Source: Nonomuraea lactucae (GTDB lineage: Bacteria > Actinomycetota > Actinomycetes > Streptosporangiales > Streptosporangiaceae). Taken from it: DNA of 42,079 nt. Below are positions 7,678-15,720 of this stretch, piece by piece. The notes beneath the pieces were generated by a model, which was not told the origin of the DNA, searched no databases, and was given only the letters and a program-made list of their open reading frames with translations. Every line of letters begins with the position of its first letter. The stretch's first letter is position 1. Made by a program: the position numbers and the translations under genes. The stretch spans positions 1-42,079 of the forward strand of contig NZ_QNFZ01000286.1 of the NCBI RefSeq assembly GCF_003313395.1, written 5' to 3'.

Positions 7678-7711
7678 GGTGTTCCGTTTGGGGATCCTCT
7701 TCCGGAACACC
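7678..7711. terminator. Stem-loop downstream of TetR (module 2)
   Basis: GGTGTTCCG (7678-7686) and CGGAACACC (7703-7711) form a perfect 9-base stem with a 16-base loop, about 90 bases after the TetR stop and before the resolvase remnant. It may be a terminator or an old element end. Confidence 0.4.
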
Positions 7712-7757
7712 GGCCAGCCGGGACGGCGCCGCAGGTCGGGGTTTCCCGTAAGACCGC

Positions 7758-8197
7758 AGCGGCCTGGACCAGGCCCTGGCCGCGGTGTGGCCCGACAGCG
7801 TGTTCACCGTGACCAAGTTCGACCGGTTCGCCCACAACATGGCCGAGGCCAACCAGATCCTCACCGACCTGTCCGGCCGGGGCGTGCTGTTCGGGCTGGC
7901 GAGTCGGTCTACGACTGGAACGACCCGTTCGGCCAGCTGTTCCTGCAAACCCTGGCGATGGTCGCCGAATTCGAGGCAAACCTGGGCCACATGCGCACCC
8001 GCGAGGGCATGGCGCTGGCCAAGAAGAACGGCAAGCTCAAGGGCAAGCAGCCCAAGCTGCCCGAGCCGGCGCGGCGCTCCATCCGCCGCCGCTACGCCGA
8101 GGGAGAGGTGTCGCTGGCGGATCTGGCGACCGAGTACAGCCTCGGCCGCTCCACCATCCATCGCATCATCCACGGGCCGCCGGCCGGGCAGAGCTGA
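7758..8197 (+). pseudogene. Serine recombinase (resolvase/invertase), N-terminally truncated and frameshifted
   Basis: The first frame reads SGLDQALAAVWPDSVFTVTK then FDRFAHNMAEANQILTDLSG. A frameshift near 7905 then leads to SVYDWNDPFGQLFLQTLAMV, AEFEANLGHMRTREGMALAK and the C-terminal HTH DLATEYSLGRSTIHRIIH. This is the usual order of small serine recombinases from Tn3-type transposons. The N-terminal catalytic Ser region (YxRVS) is missing, so the product cannot be active. It sits head-on to the IS110 remnant. Confidence 0.88.
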
Positions 8198-8942
8198 CGA
8201 CCGGCGCGCAGCCGGTCATGCGGTGCGCGGTATCGGCCAGCCGGGCGCGCACCGCGCGGTAGTCCTCCAGCACCAGGTGGGCGCGTTCGAGAGCGCCCGG
8301 GCGGAGGATGCGCACTCCAGTGGGGTCGGCCAGGACGGCGTAGACGCGCTCGGCTATGGGCGTGTAGATCCGGCTGGTGCCGCCCCAGCGGGGCAGTTCG
8401 CGGCGCACCGCGGCGACGAACCTGTCGCGGCCCAGACGGCGCAACCGCGCCGGGTCACCGTTGCAGCGCCGCAGCACCACGGCCAGGCAGGCCCGCCAAG
8501 TCGCGGACCTGAACGGCTGGGCCGCAGCCTGCAAGACCGCCGGCCACACGCATTCCAGCAGGTCGGCCAGTTGCTGCACACACACGGTAGCCTCGGTGAC
8601 CAGCCGGGCACGCCGGGCGCCCAGATGCCGCAGCCTGGCCCACACTTCATCGGTGCGCTCGGGCTGATAGGACCGCAGTTCGGCGGCCAGCCGGGCCGAT
8701 CAGCACCGCGTCCTTGTCGTCGGTTCTGTCGCGGGTGTGATCCTCGCTCTCGCGGGCTCGCCCGACCAGCAGCGGCTGCACACACACCACTGCACACACA
8801 CCAGGGGCGTACCCCGCTCGTTGGCGAGCTGGTCCAGCACCCGCCAGCGGTGCCCGGTCGGCTCGCACGCCACCGTGACACCGGCGAACCCGGCCGTCCG
8901 CGCCCGCCCGGCCGCCCGCTCCAGCATCGGGCCCAGCTCCAA
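8166..8942 (-). pseudogene. IS110-family transposase remnant with tandem-duplication frameshift
   Basis: Reading leftward from 8942 the protein shows GFAGVTVACEPTGHRWRVLD and LANERGTPLVCVQ. After a frame change it continues QPLLVGRARESEDHTRDRTD and DKDAVLIG, then WARLRHLGARRARLVTEATV and LRRELPRWGG-type sequence. This is the DEDD (RuvC-like) domain and linker of IS110 transposases. The frame change is caused by an exact 14-base tandem duplication at 8776-8803. At least one more frameshift lies near 8690. The N-terminal first 50-60 residues and the Tnp_20 end are missing or altered. Confidence 0.85.
8776..8803. repeat. 14-base tandem duplication inside IS110 transposase
   Basis: CTGCACACACACCA occurs twice back to back (8776-8789 and 8790-8803). 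Removing one copy restores the reading GTPLVCVQPLLVGRARE, as expected for the family. The duplication is therefore the cause of the frameshift here. Confidence 0.9.
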
Positions 8943-9107
8943 GGCCCGGTACCGGACCCGACGCCGGACCAGGACCCGCGAATCGTGGACGTCTCGGTGT
9001 TCAAGACCTTCGAAGACTTACTACGGCGGGGGCTTTGAGCGTTCGGGCAGAGCGACGCCTCGTCAATACCTGGTGAACCGGCACATGGCACTCCACAGAC
9101 GACGGCC

Positions 9108-10766
9108 CTACAGCGGCCACGCGGGAGGTATGTACGGCGAGGGCGCGGAGCGGGCGGCGGTGTCGGCCGGTGACGGAGCCGGGCAGAAGCGGTCCCGCGC
9201 CGGCAGTGCCCCGGTGGCAAGGAAGGTGTTCGTCGCCTCGTCGGCGCAGCTGCCCAGTCCGAACACGCCGTGGCCGCCCTGGTCGACGGTGATCATGGCG
9301 GCCCGCCGTCCGAGGGCGGCGCGCAGGCCACGTGCGCTGCGCAGGGACGTGGCCGGATCGCGGGTGTTCTGCAGGATCAGCACATTGCGCGGCCCGTTGC
9401 CGGTGACCGTCACCGGCGGCTCCACCGGCCGGGTCGGCCACGCCGCGCACGGCCAGAGGTTCGACGGCATGCCCGCCGTCACGGGCCACGCCTGCCGGTC
9501 AGCCGCGACCTGCCGGGCGTGCAACGCCACGTCGCGCGGCCAGGCGACGTCATCGCAGACCACGGCGTAGAGAGCGGCGATGCGGTTGTCCGCCGGTACG
9601 TCCGCCGTCCCGGCTCGGTCGCCGGCCGTGACACCCCCGGCGGAGCCCGGCCGGGCCAGGCGCGCCACGGCGGCGGCGTCCACGGCTGATCCCGTGGAGA
9701 CGGCCTCCGCCACTTCCTGCCAGAATTCGGCCAGGCTCGGCAGGGCGAAGTCGAAGTAGAGCAACCATCGGGTGATCTCGCGCAGCGCGTTGCCGTCGAG
9801 CTCCGGGCCGCCCGGGTTCGGCAGGGGCCGCTCGCCGAGGGCCGCGGTCAGCCGGTCGTAGGTACGCCGCGCCTCATCCGGTGTCGCGCCGAGGTGGTAG
9901 ACGGCGTCCCGCTCGGCTGCGAAGGCGAGGAAGTCGGGCAGGCGCAGCGCGACCGCCTCGTTCCAGGTCCGAAACATGTCCCGCCACACCAGGCCCGGAT
10001 CGACGGCGCTGTCCAGCACGATCCGGCTGCTGCGGCCGGGGAACAGCGAGAGGTAGACGGCTCCCAGGTAAGTGCCGTAAGAGGTGCCGTAGTAGGAGAG
10101 TTTCGGCTCGCCGAGCGCGGCTCGGATGCGGTCCATGTCCCGGGCGGTGTTGGCCGTGGTGATGAACCGAAGCACATCGCCGGAGTGCTCTGCGCACGCG
10201 GCGGCGATGTTTCGCGCGAAGGTGACATTGCGCTGGATGCCGCCGTCCGGCGCCGGGTAGGGCAGCACATGCGACCGGGGGGTCGCGGGGTCGATCCCGC
10301 AGGTGACCGGGGTGCTGTGGCCGATTCCTCGCGGATCGAACCCGATCAGGTCGTACTGATCCAGGACCTCCGGCGGCAGCACGGTCGCCAGCGCGCTGGG
10401 CAGGTCGAGGCCTTGATCGCCGGGACCGCCGGGGTTGGACAGCAGGATCCCGCGGCGCGTCCCGGGCTGCGCGGTCGCGATGCGGGAGATCGTGATCTCG
10501 ATGGTCCGCCCGCGCGGGGCGCGGTAGTCCAGCGGCACCCGCAGAGTCGCGCACTGCTGGCGAGGATCGCGCGGGACGCCGGATTCCACCGGCGGGCACT
10601 CGCCCCAGACCGGGGCCGCCGCTCCCTTGGCCGGCCCGGCGGCTTCGGCCACCGCCTCCGGCGTGCCGACCCGGGCCTCGGCCGACGTGGCCGCGCCTGC
10701 CGTCGTGGTGGTCACCATCGCCGCGGCGATGAACATCGGCAGCGTTGATCGCAGACTTAATCGCAC
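9108..10766 (-). CDS. Secreted alpha/beta hydrolase, tripeptidyl aminopeptidase (Tap)-like, family S33
   Basis: A 552-residue protein. The second GTG (10766) is chosen because AAGGGG is five bases upstream, whereas it abuts the first GTG (10772). A Sec signal peptide is visible (LPMFIAAAMVTTTTAGAATS). The hydrolase core has the oxyanion strand GILLSNPGGPGDQGLDLP, the nucleophile elbow YYGTSYGTYLG (Ser about residue 229), Asp in LILQNTRDPATS (about 470) and His in DQGGHGVFG (about 499). This order and the TAP-like C-terminal domain are those of Streptomyces secreted tripeptidyl/prolyl aminopeptidases, which trim N-terminal peptides from extracellular proteins. Length is normal (500-550). It is flanked by mobile-element scars but is itself intact. 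Confidence 0.9.
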   Translation of the reverse strand: MRLSLRSTLPMFIAAAMVTTTTAGAATSAEARVGTPEAVAEAAGPAKGAAAPVWGECPPVESGVPRDPRQQCATLRVPLDYRAPRGRTIEITISRIATAQPGTRRGILLSNPGGPGDQGLDLPSALATVLPPEVLDQYDLIGFDPRGIGHSTPVTCGIDPATPRSHVLPYPAPDGGIQRNVTFARNIAAACAEHSGDVLRFITTANTARDMDRIRAALGEPKLSYYGTSYGTYLGAVYLSLFPGRSSRIVLDSAVDPGLVWRDMFRTWNEAVALRLPDFLAFAAERDAVYHLGATPDEARRTYDRLTAALGERPLPNPGGPELDGNALREITRWLLYFDFALPSLAEFWQEVAEAVSTGSAVDAAAVARLARPGSAGGVTAGDRAGTADVPADNRIAALYAVVCDDVAWPRDVALHARQVAADRQAWPVTAGMPSNLWPCAAWPTRPVEPPVTVTGNGPRNVLILQNTRDPATSLRSARGLRAALGRRAAMITVDQGGHGVFGLGSCADEATNTFLATGALPARDRFCPAPSPADTAARSAPSPYIPPAWPL

Positions 10767-11039
10767 TGACACCCCTTGTTCTTAGGAACAGATGCTTTCT
10801 TGATGACAAGCAAATCGGCACTGCCGGGTACGCGAGCCCTTTGCTCAGAATGGTTTCGCGGGGCACTTCAGTCGAAGATGTAGCGCGACCGGCCGTCGGG
10901 CCGGGCCCATTCGCGTAAGCCATGCCGGCGATGACAGATGCTCTTTCCGAGCACGCACGTACGGGATCGCATGGGCGATCTACCGGCGCGGGTGCTTCCG
11001 CGGCCGTCCGATTGGAGTTCAGCTACTTCGGATGATGTT

Positions 11040-11234
11040 CTACTGCTCGTCGAGAAAAACTTCTTCGATCGTCAGGTCGAACACCTTGGCGAGGCGGAAG
11101 GCGACGGGAAGGCTCGGGTCGAACTTGCCTTTTTCGATCGCGATGATCGTCTGCCTCGACACGCTGATCCGCTGAGCCAGATCAGCCTGTGTCCAGTCGC
11201 GTTCGGCCCGGAGTTCCGTGATGCGGTTCTTCAT
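11040..11234 (-). CDS. XRE/Cro-type helix-turn-helix regulator
   Basis: A 64-residue single-domain protein, MKNRITELRAERDWTQADLA then QRISVSRQTIIAIEKGKFDP and FRLAKVFDLTIEEVFLDEQ. This is the classic small HTH_3 protein. Its ATG (11234) overlaps the TGA of the upstream membrane protein gene by four bases (ATGA), so the two are translationally coupled. Such pairs of a short Cro-like regulator with a small membrane protein are common in Gram-positive bacteria, and the regulator often controls its own operon. Two inverted-repeat boxes lie in front of the operon and are the likely binding sites. Confidence 0.92.
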   Translation of the reverse strand: MKNRITELRAERDWTQADLAQRISVSRQTIIAIEKGKFDPSLPVAFRLAKVFDLTIEEVFLDEQ

Positions 11235-11650
11235 CGGTATCTGATCATGCCAGCGGCGAAGGCGATCAAGAAGACGACTCCCAGGAGCGCGGGCAGGACT
11301 GCAGTGTTGACGTCGTAGGTGATGAGGCCGGCGGTGTCCGCGACGACATAGGCGAATCCGCCGACCCACCCTGCTCCGAGGGAGATGGCCAGGGCCTCCT
11401 GCATGACCTTGCGCTGCAACTCATCGACTCTCTGAAGAAAGCGAGTGAAGGCGACGATCCATCCGATGCCGACGGCCAGGTTGACGGCGACCGCGGCCCA
11501 GCTTGCCACCGGTAGCTGAGGGTCCCACAAGAGGCCGGGACCGAACTTGGCCAAGGCGAGGGTCGCCGTCCAGGCGAGTGTCCAGAGTACGAGCCGGACG
11601 GTTGCCTTGGTCGACTCCCGGTAGTCCCCGGTTGTGGTGTGTGCTTGCAC
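11231..11650 (-). CDS. Four-helix membrane protein co-transcribed with XRE regulator
   Basis: A 139-residue protein from GTG 11650, chosen because a strong GAGGAGGG Shine-Dalgarno lies six bases upstream. A longer frame from 11683 would start within the operator. Four hydrophobic segments are visible: VRLVLWTLAWTATLALAKF, WAAVAVNLAVGIGWIVAFTR, ISLGAGWVGGFAYVVADTAG and AVLPALLGVVFLIAFAAGMI. A charged stretch RVDELQRKVMQEALA follows the second. The DELQR/VMQEALA motif between helices 2 and 3 is shared with small DUF2178-like proteins encoded next to XRE regulators. The function is unknown; it may sense or buffer membrane stress. It forms an overlapping pair with the regulator at 11040. Confidence 0.75.
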   Translation of the reverse strand: MQAHTTTGDYRESTKATVRLVLWTLAWTATLALAKFGPGLLWDPQLPVASWAAVAVNLAVGIGWIVAFTRFLQRVDELQRKVMQEALAISLGAGWVGGFAYVVADTAGLITYDVNTAVLPALLGVVFLIAFAAGMIRYR

Positions 11651-11672
11651 GGGTCGCCCTCCTCGGCGAGAA

Positions 11673-11728
11673 GTCAAGGACACTTGACACGGTAGGAGGA
11701 GGCCGCCGTGATGTCAAGTGTACTTTAC
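11673..11728. promoter_or_regulatory. Two operators for the membrane protein-XRE operon
   Basis: GTCAAGGACACTTGAC (11673-11688) is a perfect 6-base inverted repeat with a 4-base centre. GTCAAGTGTACTTTAC (11713-11728) is the same with one mismatch. The boxes are exactly 40 bases apart, upstream of the GTG at 11650, consistent with two XRE dimers on the same DNA face. Confidence 0.8.
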
Positions 11729-11989
11729 GTCGGCCGGGTCGACCCCTGGTCAGGGCACCATGGGACGGTCAGTAGTTCCGTCCGACAACGTGCGGCCCGG
11801 GCGACGCTGCTTTCCGGTCATCGCTGTCAACCAGAAGCCGACGTAATCGATCTGCGCAGCCCCGCGGCCGGGCAGCATGACGGCCGCCTGCGGCATGCTC
11901 CAAGTCATCGTCGCGCTCACCCAGAACTAGGCGTAAGCACAAGCGGGTGGCCTGCGCCCGCGCAGGCCACCCTCGAGATCGTTCGCCGC

Positions 11990-12300
11990 TCAGAGCGGAC
12001 CAGCTGACTGTTGACCCTCAGCGGCCGGTCCCGGCCCGAGGTCGAGCTGTTTGCTCATGTCGAGCTCGAACCTGCCGTATGGGTTCAGACGGGACCAGAA
12101 GAGAGCCGACAGGGCGCGCCGGTCGGCGTCGGCGAGCTTCTTTCGCCACTTCGGCTCGGCGAGGACGATCTGTACCAACCTGGTGTCAGGTAGACGATCG
12201 CGGCCTGGACCAGGTGCAGCGCCAGCGCGGAGACCTCGACGTGTTCGCGGTCGTCGCCGGTCAGATCACCGGCCTTACCGTAGAAGATGTCCTTTGGAAG
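11990..12300 (-). pseudogene. Tn3-family transposase (TnpA), C-terminal end
   Basis: Leftward from about 12300 the sequence reads LPKDIFYGKAGDLTGDDREH and VEVSALALHLVQAAIVYL. After a one-base loss near 12183 it continues RLVQIVLAEPKWRKKLADAD, RRALSALFWSRLNPYGRFEL and DMSKQLDLG. This is the C-terminal part of the Tn3-type DDE transposase, with the usual FYGK-x-G and LHLLQNxLVYxNT segments. The rest of the gene is absent here. A different, non-overlapping piece of a Tn3 TnpA occurs at 32330-32812 in the opposite orientation. Confidence 0.8.
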
Positions 12301-12329
12301 GGCGCCGGGCGGGGGCGGTGTTCACACCG

Positions 12330-12620
12330 ACCGGCGGACCCGGGTGGAACTGCCGCCAGCCGACATCGACGCCGGCAGCGGGGGTTGCGTCCACGGAAGT
12401 GGTGTACGAGCTGTTCGAGGCCGCCACCGGCGGCTGGACGCTGCATCAGCTGCGGCACTCGGCGCTGACCCACGCGGCCGAGGGCGGCGCCAACACCTCC
12501 ACCCTGCTGGCCTACTCCGGGCCCACCTCGGTCGCCTCGCTGGCCCGCTACGCCCGGGTCTCGGGTGAAGCGCTCGCATGCTGGCGGGCTGGGCGCGACC
12601 CCGCCGCACGCACGCGGTGA
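12330..12620 (+). pseudogene. Tyrosine recombinase/integrase, C-terminal remnant
   Basis: The first frame has RTRVELPPADIDAGSG. After a frameshift near 12395 it reads YELFEAATGGWTLHQLRHSA, LTHAAEGGANTSTLLAYSGP and TSVASLARYARVS. HQLRHS is the box-II H-x-L-R motif and the Tyr in RYARVS is the nucleophile. The usual SGHTS is SGPTS here, so the second conserved His is lost. With the missing N-terminus this marks an inactive remnant of a Streptomyces-type site-specific integrase. Confidence 0.8.
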
Positions 12621-12695
12621 GAGACCTCCCTCCCCTGCTCGTCCACGAGCCGGAATGAGGCTTCCCGCGCGACTGGCGGCTGCACCTCTGGCCCC

Positions 12696-12753
12696 GTAAC
12701 GACGGAGGTAGCAAGTTACAAGTTTTGACATCTGTTACCAACCCGCTTAGCGT
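12696..12753 (+). promoter_or_regulatory. Promoter of the aldo/keto reductase operon, leaderless type
   Basis: TTGACA (12725-12730), a 17-base spacer and TAGCGT (12748-12753) give a near-consensus housekeeping promoter. The predicted transcription start falls at about 12760-12761, the A of the ATG at 12761, so the mRNA would be leaderless; no Shine-Dalgarno is visible. GTAAC/GTTAC motifs at 12696, 12715 and 12734 recur exactly every 19 bases across the -35 region and may be regulator contacts. Confidence 0.7.
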
Positions 12754-12760
12754 TTCTCGC

Positions 12761-13771
12761 ATGGAGCAGAGAACACTCGGCGCCGGCGTCTGTGTGGGGG
12801 CGGTGGGGCTCGGTTGTGCAGGCATGTCCGGCGCGTACGGACACAGCGCCGACGAGCAGAGCATCGCGACGCTCCGCGACGCGCTCGACGCCGGGATCAC
12901 GTTCATCGACACGGCCGACCACTACGGGATGGGGCACAACGAGACGCTCATCGGGCAGGCGCTGCGACCCGCCGATCGCGACCGCGCCGTGGTGAGCGTG
13001 AAGTTCGGCGCGCTGTTCGGTGTGGACGGCAGCGTGCGCGGCATCAACGGCCGACCCGACGCGATCCCGAACTTCCTGGGCTACTCGCTTCAGCGGCTGG
13101 GCACCGACTACGTGGACATCTATCGCCCCGCCAGGCTGGACCCCGCTGTCCCGATCGAGGAGACCGTCGCCGCCGTCGCCGAGATGGTGCAGAAGGGCTA
13201 TGTGCGCGGCATCGGGCTGTCCGAGGTCGGCGCCGAGACGATCCGCCGCGCCCACGCCGTGCACCCGATCACCGACGTCCAGATCGAGTACTCACTGTTC
13301 AGCCGCGGCGTCGAAGACGAGATCCTGCCCACCTGCCGCGAGCTGGGCATCGGCGTCACCGCCTACGGGGTGCTCGCCCAAGGAATGCTGACCGGGACGT
13401 GGCGACCGTCGGCCGGCGACGCACGGCATCGCGGGCACCTGCCCCGCTTCGCCGCCGGCAACATCGAGACCAACCTCGCGTTGGTCGAGCGGCTGCGGGA
13501 GATCGCCACCTCCCGCGGCGCCACGGTCGCACAGCTCGCGATCGCGTGGGTGCTCGCGCAGGGTCGCGTGCACCGGGACATCGTCGCGCTGGTCGGGGCC
13601 AGCCGACCGCACAGCATCACCGAGGCGGTGGACGCCGCCGGCCTGCGGCTGACCGAGGACGACCTGGACGCGATCGAGCAGGCCGTCCCCCGAGCGGCGG
13701 TCGCGGGAGAACGCTACGCCCCCGCCCTGCTCGCGCTACTGGACAGCGAGCGAACGGGCGGCAGGCGCTGA
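12761..13771 (+). CDS. Aldo/keto reductase
   Basis: A 336-residue protein (MEQRTLGAGVCVGAVGLGCA). TIM-barrel AKR signatures are present: GITFIDTADHYGMGHNETLI with the catalytic Asp and Tyr (about residues 50 and 55), Lys in VVSVKFG (81), and YVRGIGLSEVGAETIRRAHA. The usual catalytic His position reads within IYRPARLDP and is not His, as in the AKR subgroup with QPARxDP. It reduces a carbonyl with NADPH in the cytoplasm. The stop overlaps the start of the TetR gene by one base (TGATG), so the two form an operon, with a quinone-oxidoreductase-like gene after. The start is the ATG at the predicted transcription start. The substrate is unknown. Confidence 0.93.
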   Translation: MEQRTLGAGVCVGAVGLGCAGMSGAYGHSADEQSIATLRDALDAGITFIDTADHYGMGHNETLIGQALRPADRDRAVVSVKFGALFGVDGSVRGINGRPDAIPNFLGYSLQRLGTDYVDIYRPARLDPAVPIEETVAAVAEMVQKGYVRGIGLSEVGAETIRRAHAVHPITDVQIEYSLFSRGVEDEILPTCRELGIGVTAYGVLAQGMLTGTWRPSAGDARHRGHLPRFAAGNIETNLALVERLREIATSRGATVAQLAIAWVLAQGRVHRDIVALVGASRPHSITEAVDAAGLRLTEDDLDAIEQAVPRAAVAGERYAPALLALLDSERTGGRR

Positions 13772-14370
13772 TGCCTGCCCGAACCCCGCTGGACGCGAAC
13801 GCCATCCTGGCGGCCACCGAGGAGATCCTGCGCCGCCACGGACCGGACAAGGCAACCGTCGTCGACGTCGCCCGGGCACTCGGGGTCAGCCACGCCGCCG
13901 TCTACAAGCACTTCCCCTCCAAGCAGGCGCTGCGCGAGGCCGTGACCCGGCGCTGGCTCGACCGCAACCGCGACGCCCTCGCCGTCATCGCCGCCGACAG
14001 CGCGGTCCCGCCAGTGCAGCGACTGCGTACCTGGCTGCACGCCGTCCTGGCCGGGAAGCAGGCCAAGATTCGCGAGGACCCGGAGCTGTTCGCCGCCTAT
14101 GGGATCCTCGCGGCCGCGCACAGCAGCGTCGCCACAGACCACGTCGCCGACCTCTTGGGCCAGCTGACGGCCATCATCGCCGACGGCGCCGCCGACGGCA
14201 GCCTCCGCACCGACGACGCGGAGGCCACCGCCCGCGTGGTCTTCAACGCCACCGCCAAGTTCAACCACCTCGCCCACGCGGCCGAATGGCAGAACCCCGG
14301 CATCGGCGCCGAACTCGACGAGGTGTACAGCCTGCTGCTCGAGGGTCTTCACGCCCCCACATCGCCATAG
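13771..14370 (+). CDS. TetR family regulator in the AKR operon
   Basis: A 199-residue protein; ATG 13771 overlaps the TGA of the aldo/keto reductase. The HTH reads KATVVDVARALGVSHAAVYK then HFPSKQALREAVTRRWLDR. The C-terminal region LFAAYGILAAAHSSVATDHV resembles the TetR_C domain of the YbiH/YjdC-like group often encoded with reductases. Being inside the operon, it probably represses the promoter at 12725-12753, so the operon would be self-limiting until an inducer (a reactive aldehyde or quinone) appears. That role is inferred from position. Confidence 0.92.
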   Translation: MPARTPLDANAILAATEEILRRHGPDKATVVDVARALGVSHAAVYKHFPSKQALREAVTRRWLDRNRDALAVIAADSAVPPVQRLRTWLHAVLAGKQAKIREDPELFAAYGILAAAHSSVATDHVADLLGQLTAIIADGAADGSLRTDDAEATARVVFNATAKFNHLAHAAEWQNPGIGAELDEVYSLLLEGLHAPTSP

Positions 14371-14467
14371 CCGAACCGGGTCGAGCACACGCCGCGACTC
14401 GTCAGCGGCGCGGTCGGCCCTGCCCATCGCCACCCAGGCGGCAACGAATAAGGAGTGACGAACGACC

Positions 14468-15403
14468 ATGGTTCAAGCAATCGGAGTGACGCGGCCAGGC
14501 GGACCGGACGCTCTCGGCGAGTTCGACCTGGCGGCCGAACCGATCGGTCCCGGTCAGGTCAGGATCCGGGTGAGCAGCGCCACGGTGAACCCGACCGACG
14601 CGGTGATCCGTTCTCGTCCGCGGCAGGATGAGACGGACGCGGTGCGGGTGCCGGGCATGGAGGTCGCCGGCGAGATCACCGAGATCGGCCCCGCCGTCGA
14701 CCGCCCGTTCGCGATCGGGGACGCCGTCATGGCCATCGTGGTGCCCTCAGGTGAGCACGGCGGCTACCGGGCAGACCTCGTCATGTCGGCACGCTCGGTC
14801 GCGAAGATCCCGGCCGGGCTCTCGGACGTTCAGGCCGCCACCATCCCGATGAACGGGCTCACCGCCCTGCTCGCACTCGACACGCTGGCCCTCCCGGCCG
14901 GCGCGACGGTCGCCGTCACCGGCGCCGCCGGCACCGTCGGCGGGTACGTCGTCCAGCTCGCCAAGCAGGCCGGGCTGGTCGTCGTCGCCGACGCCGCCTG
15001 GCAGGACGAGACCTTCGTCCGCGAGTGTGGAGCCGATGAGGTCGTGCCGCGGGGGGACGACTTCGCCGCAGTGGTCCGCCGCCGCCACCCGGGCGGGGTC
15101 GACGGGCTCGTCGACCCCGCCGTGCTGGAGGCCGCCGTGCTCCCTGCCGTCAAGGACGGCGGCACCGTCGTCACCGTCCGCGGTTACCAGGGCGACGGGG
15201 CCGACCGGGTCCGCGTCGCCCCGATCTTCGTCCGCGACTACGTCGAGGCCGCGGCCGAGCTCGACCTGCTCGCCGAACTCGCCGGTGAAGGACGGCTCAC
15301 CATCCGCGTGGCCGGCGAACTGGCCGCCTCCCAAGCCGCCGACGCGCATCGCTCGCTCGAACGGCGCGGCGTTCGCGGGCGGTTCGTCCTGCGGTTCGGC
15401 TGA
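14468..15403 (+). CDS. NADP-dependent quinone oxidoreductase-like protein (MDR, zinc-free)
   Basis: A 311-residue protein. The N-terminal GroES-like domain has VRIRVSSATVNPTDAVIRSR, and the Rossmann part has VAVTGAAGTVGGYVVQLAKQ (about 140-160). No zinc-ligand cysteines are present. This is the quinone oxidoreductase branch of medium-chain dehydrogenases, about 310-330 residues in the family. It would use NADPH to reduce a quinone or enone. It lies 97 bases after the TetR gene on the same strand, and AAGGAG is 12 bases before the ATG. With the aldo/keto reductase it suggests a TetR-controlled carbonyl/quinone detoxification operon. Confidence 0.9.
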   Translation: MVQAIGVTRPGGPDALGEFDLAAEPIGPGQVRIRVSSATVNPTDAVIRSRPRQDETDAVRVPGMEVAGEITEIGPAVDRPFAIGDAVMAIVVPSGEHGGYRADLVMSARSVAKIPAGLSDVQAATIPMNGLTALLALDTLALPAGATVAVTGAAGTVGGYVVQLAKQAGLVVVADAAWQDETFVRECGADEVVPRGDDFAAVVRRRHPGGVDGLVDPAVLEAAVLPAVKDGGTVVTVRGYQGDGADRVRVAPIFVRDYVEAAAELDLLAELAGEGRLTIRVAGELAASQAADAHRSLERRGVRGRFVLRFG

Positions 15404-15419
15404 CCGATCCTCGCGGAGC

Positions 15420-15443
15420 GCTGCACATGACTCCCTGTGCAGC
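15420..15443 (+). terminator. Terminator hairpin after the AKR-TetR-MDR operon
   Basis: GCTGCACA (15420-15427) pairs perfectly with TGTGCAGC (15436-15443) over an 8-base loop, 16 bases after the MDR stop codon. No T-run follows. Confidence 0.7.
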
Positions 15444-15449
15444 AGTGAC

Positions 15450-15720
15450 AGCGTCCGTGGGGCGGCCATGCGGATCTCGCCCATGGCGTTGAAGACGTTC
15501 TGGGCCAGGTCGCGATAGGTGAGCATGCCCAGATCGACGGCGGCGTCGCGGCGGGCGAGGAGCCCGCCGACTTGGGCGATTACGGCTTCGGCGGCGGCGA
15601 GGCTGACGTGGAGCTCTTCGGCTTCGCCGGTCCAGCCCTCGCGTTCGCTTCGGTGATGCGGGCGAGCGAGTTGTCGCGGACCTCCTGGAGCCGACGCTGC
15701 TGGAGGGTCGATGTGCAAGA
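15450..15720 (-). pseudogene. C-terminal remnant of a probable mobile-element integrase
   Basis: On the minus strand LQQRRLQEVRDNSLARITEA lies in one frame and, after a frameshift near 15635, REGWTGEAEELHVSLAAAEA, VIAQVGGLLARRDAAVDLGM and LTYRDLAQ lie in another. The helical, coiled-coil-like tail of the RLxEVRDNLxARIxEAExxGWxGE type occurs at the end of some Streptomyces site-specific integrases. I know it only from general familiarity, so the family call is tentative. The frame has no clear stop and runs into antisense of the MDR gene. Confidence 0.4.

Noticed and set aside
6838-7710. Upstream extension of the FAD monooxygenase frame by about 290 codons
   Set aside because: It runs antisense through the TetR gene and across the operators; ATG 6837 with its ribosome site is the credible start.
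8943-9038. Plus-strand tail RIVDVSVFKTFEDLLRRGL as a real C-terminus
   Set aside because: It looks protein-like but has no upstream coding support in the same frame and sits at the IS110 break point.
10860-10930. Short minus-strand frame ending in REWARPDGRSRYIFD as the end of a lost gene
   Set aside because: Only about 18 residues of protein-like character and no family match; too little to annotate.
12814-14370. Arg-rich frame in front of and fused to the TetR at 13771
   Set aside because: The upstream part is an out-of-frame shadow of the aldo/keto reductase; TetR begins at ATG 13771.
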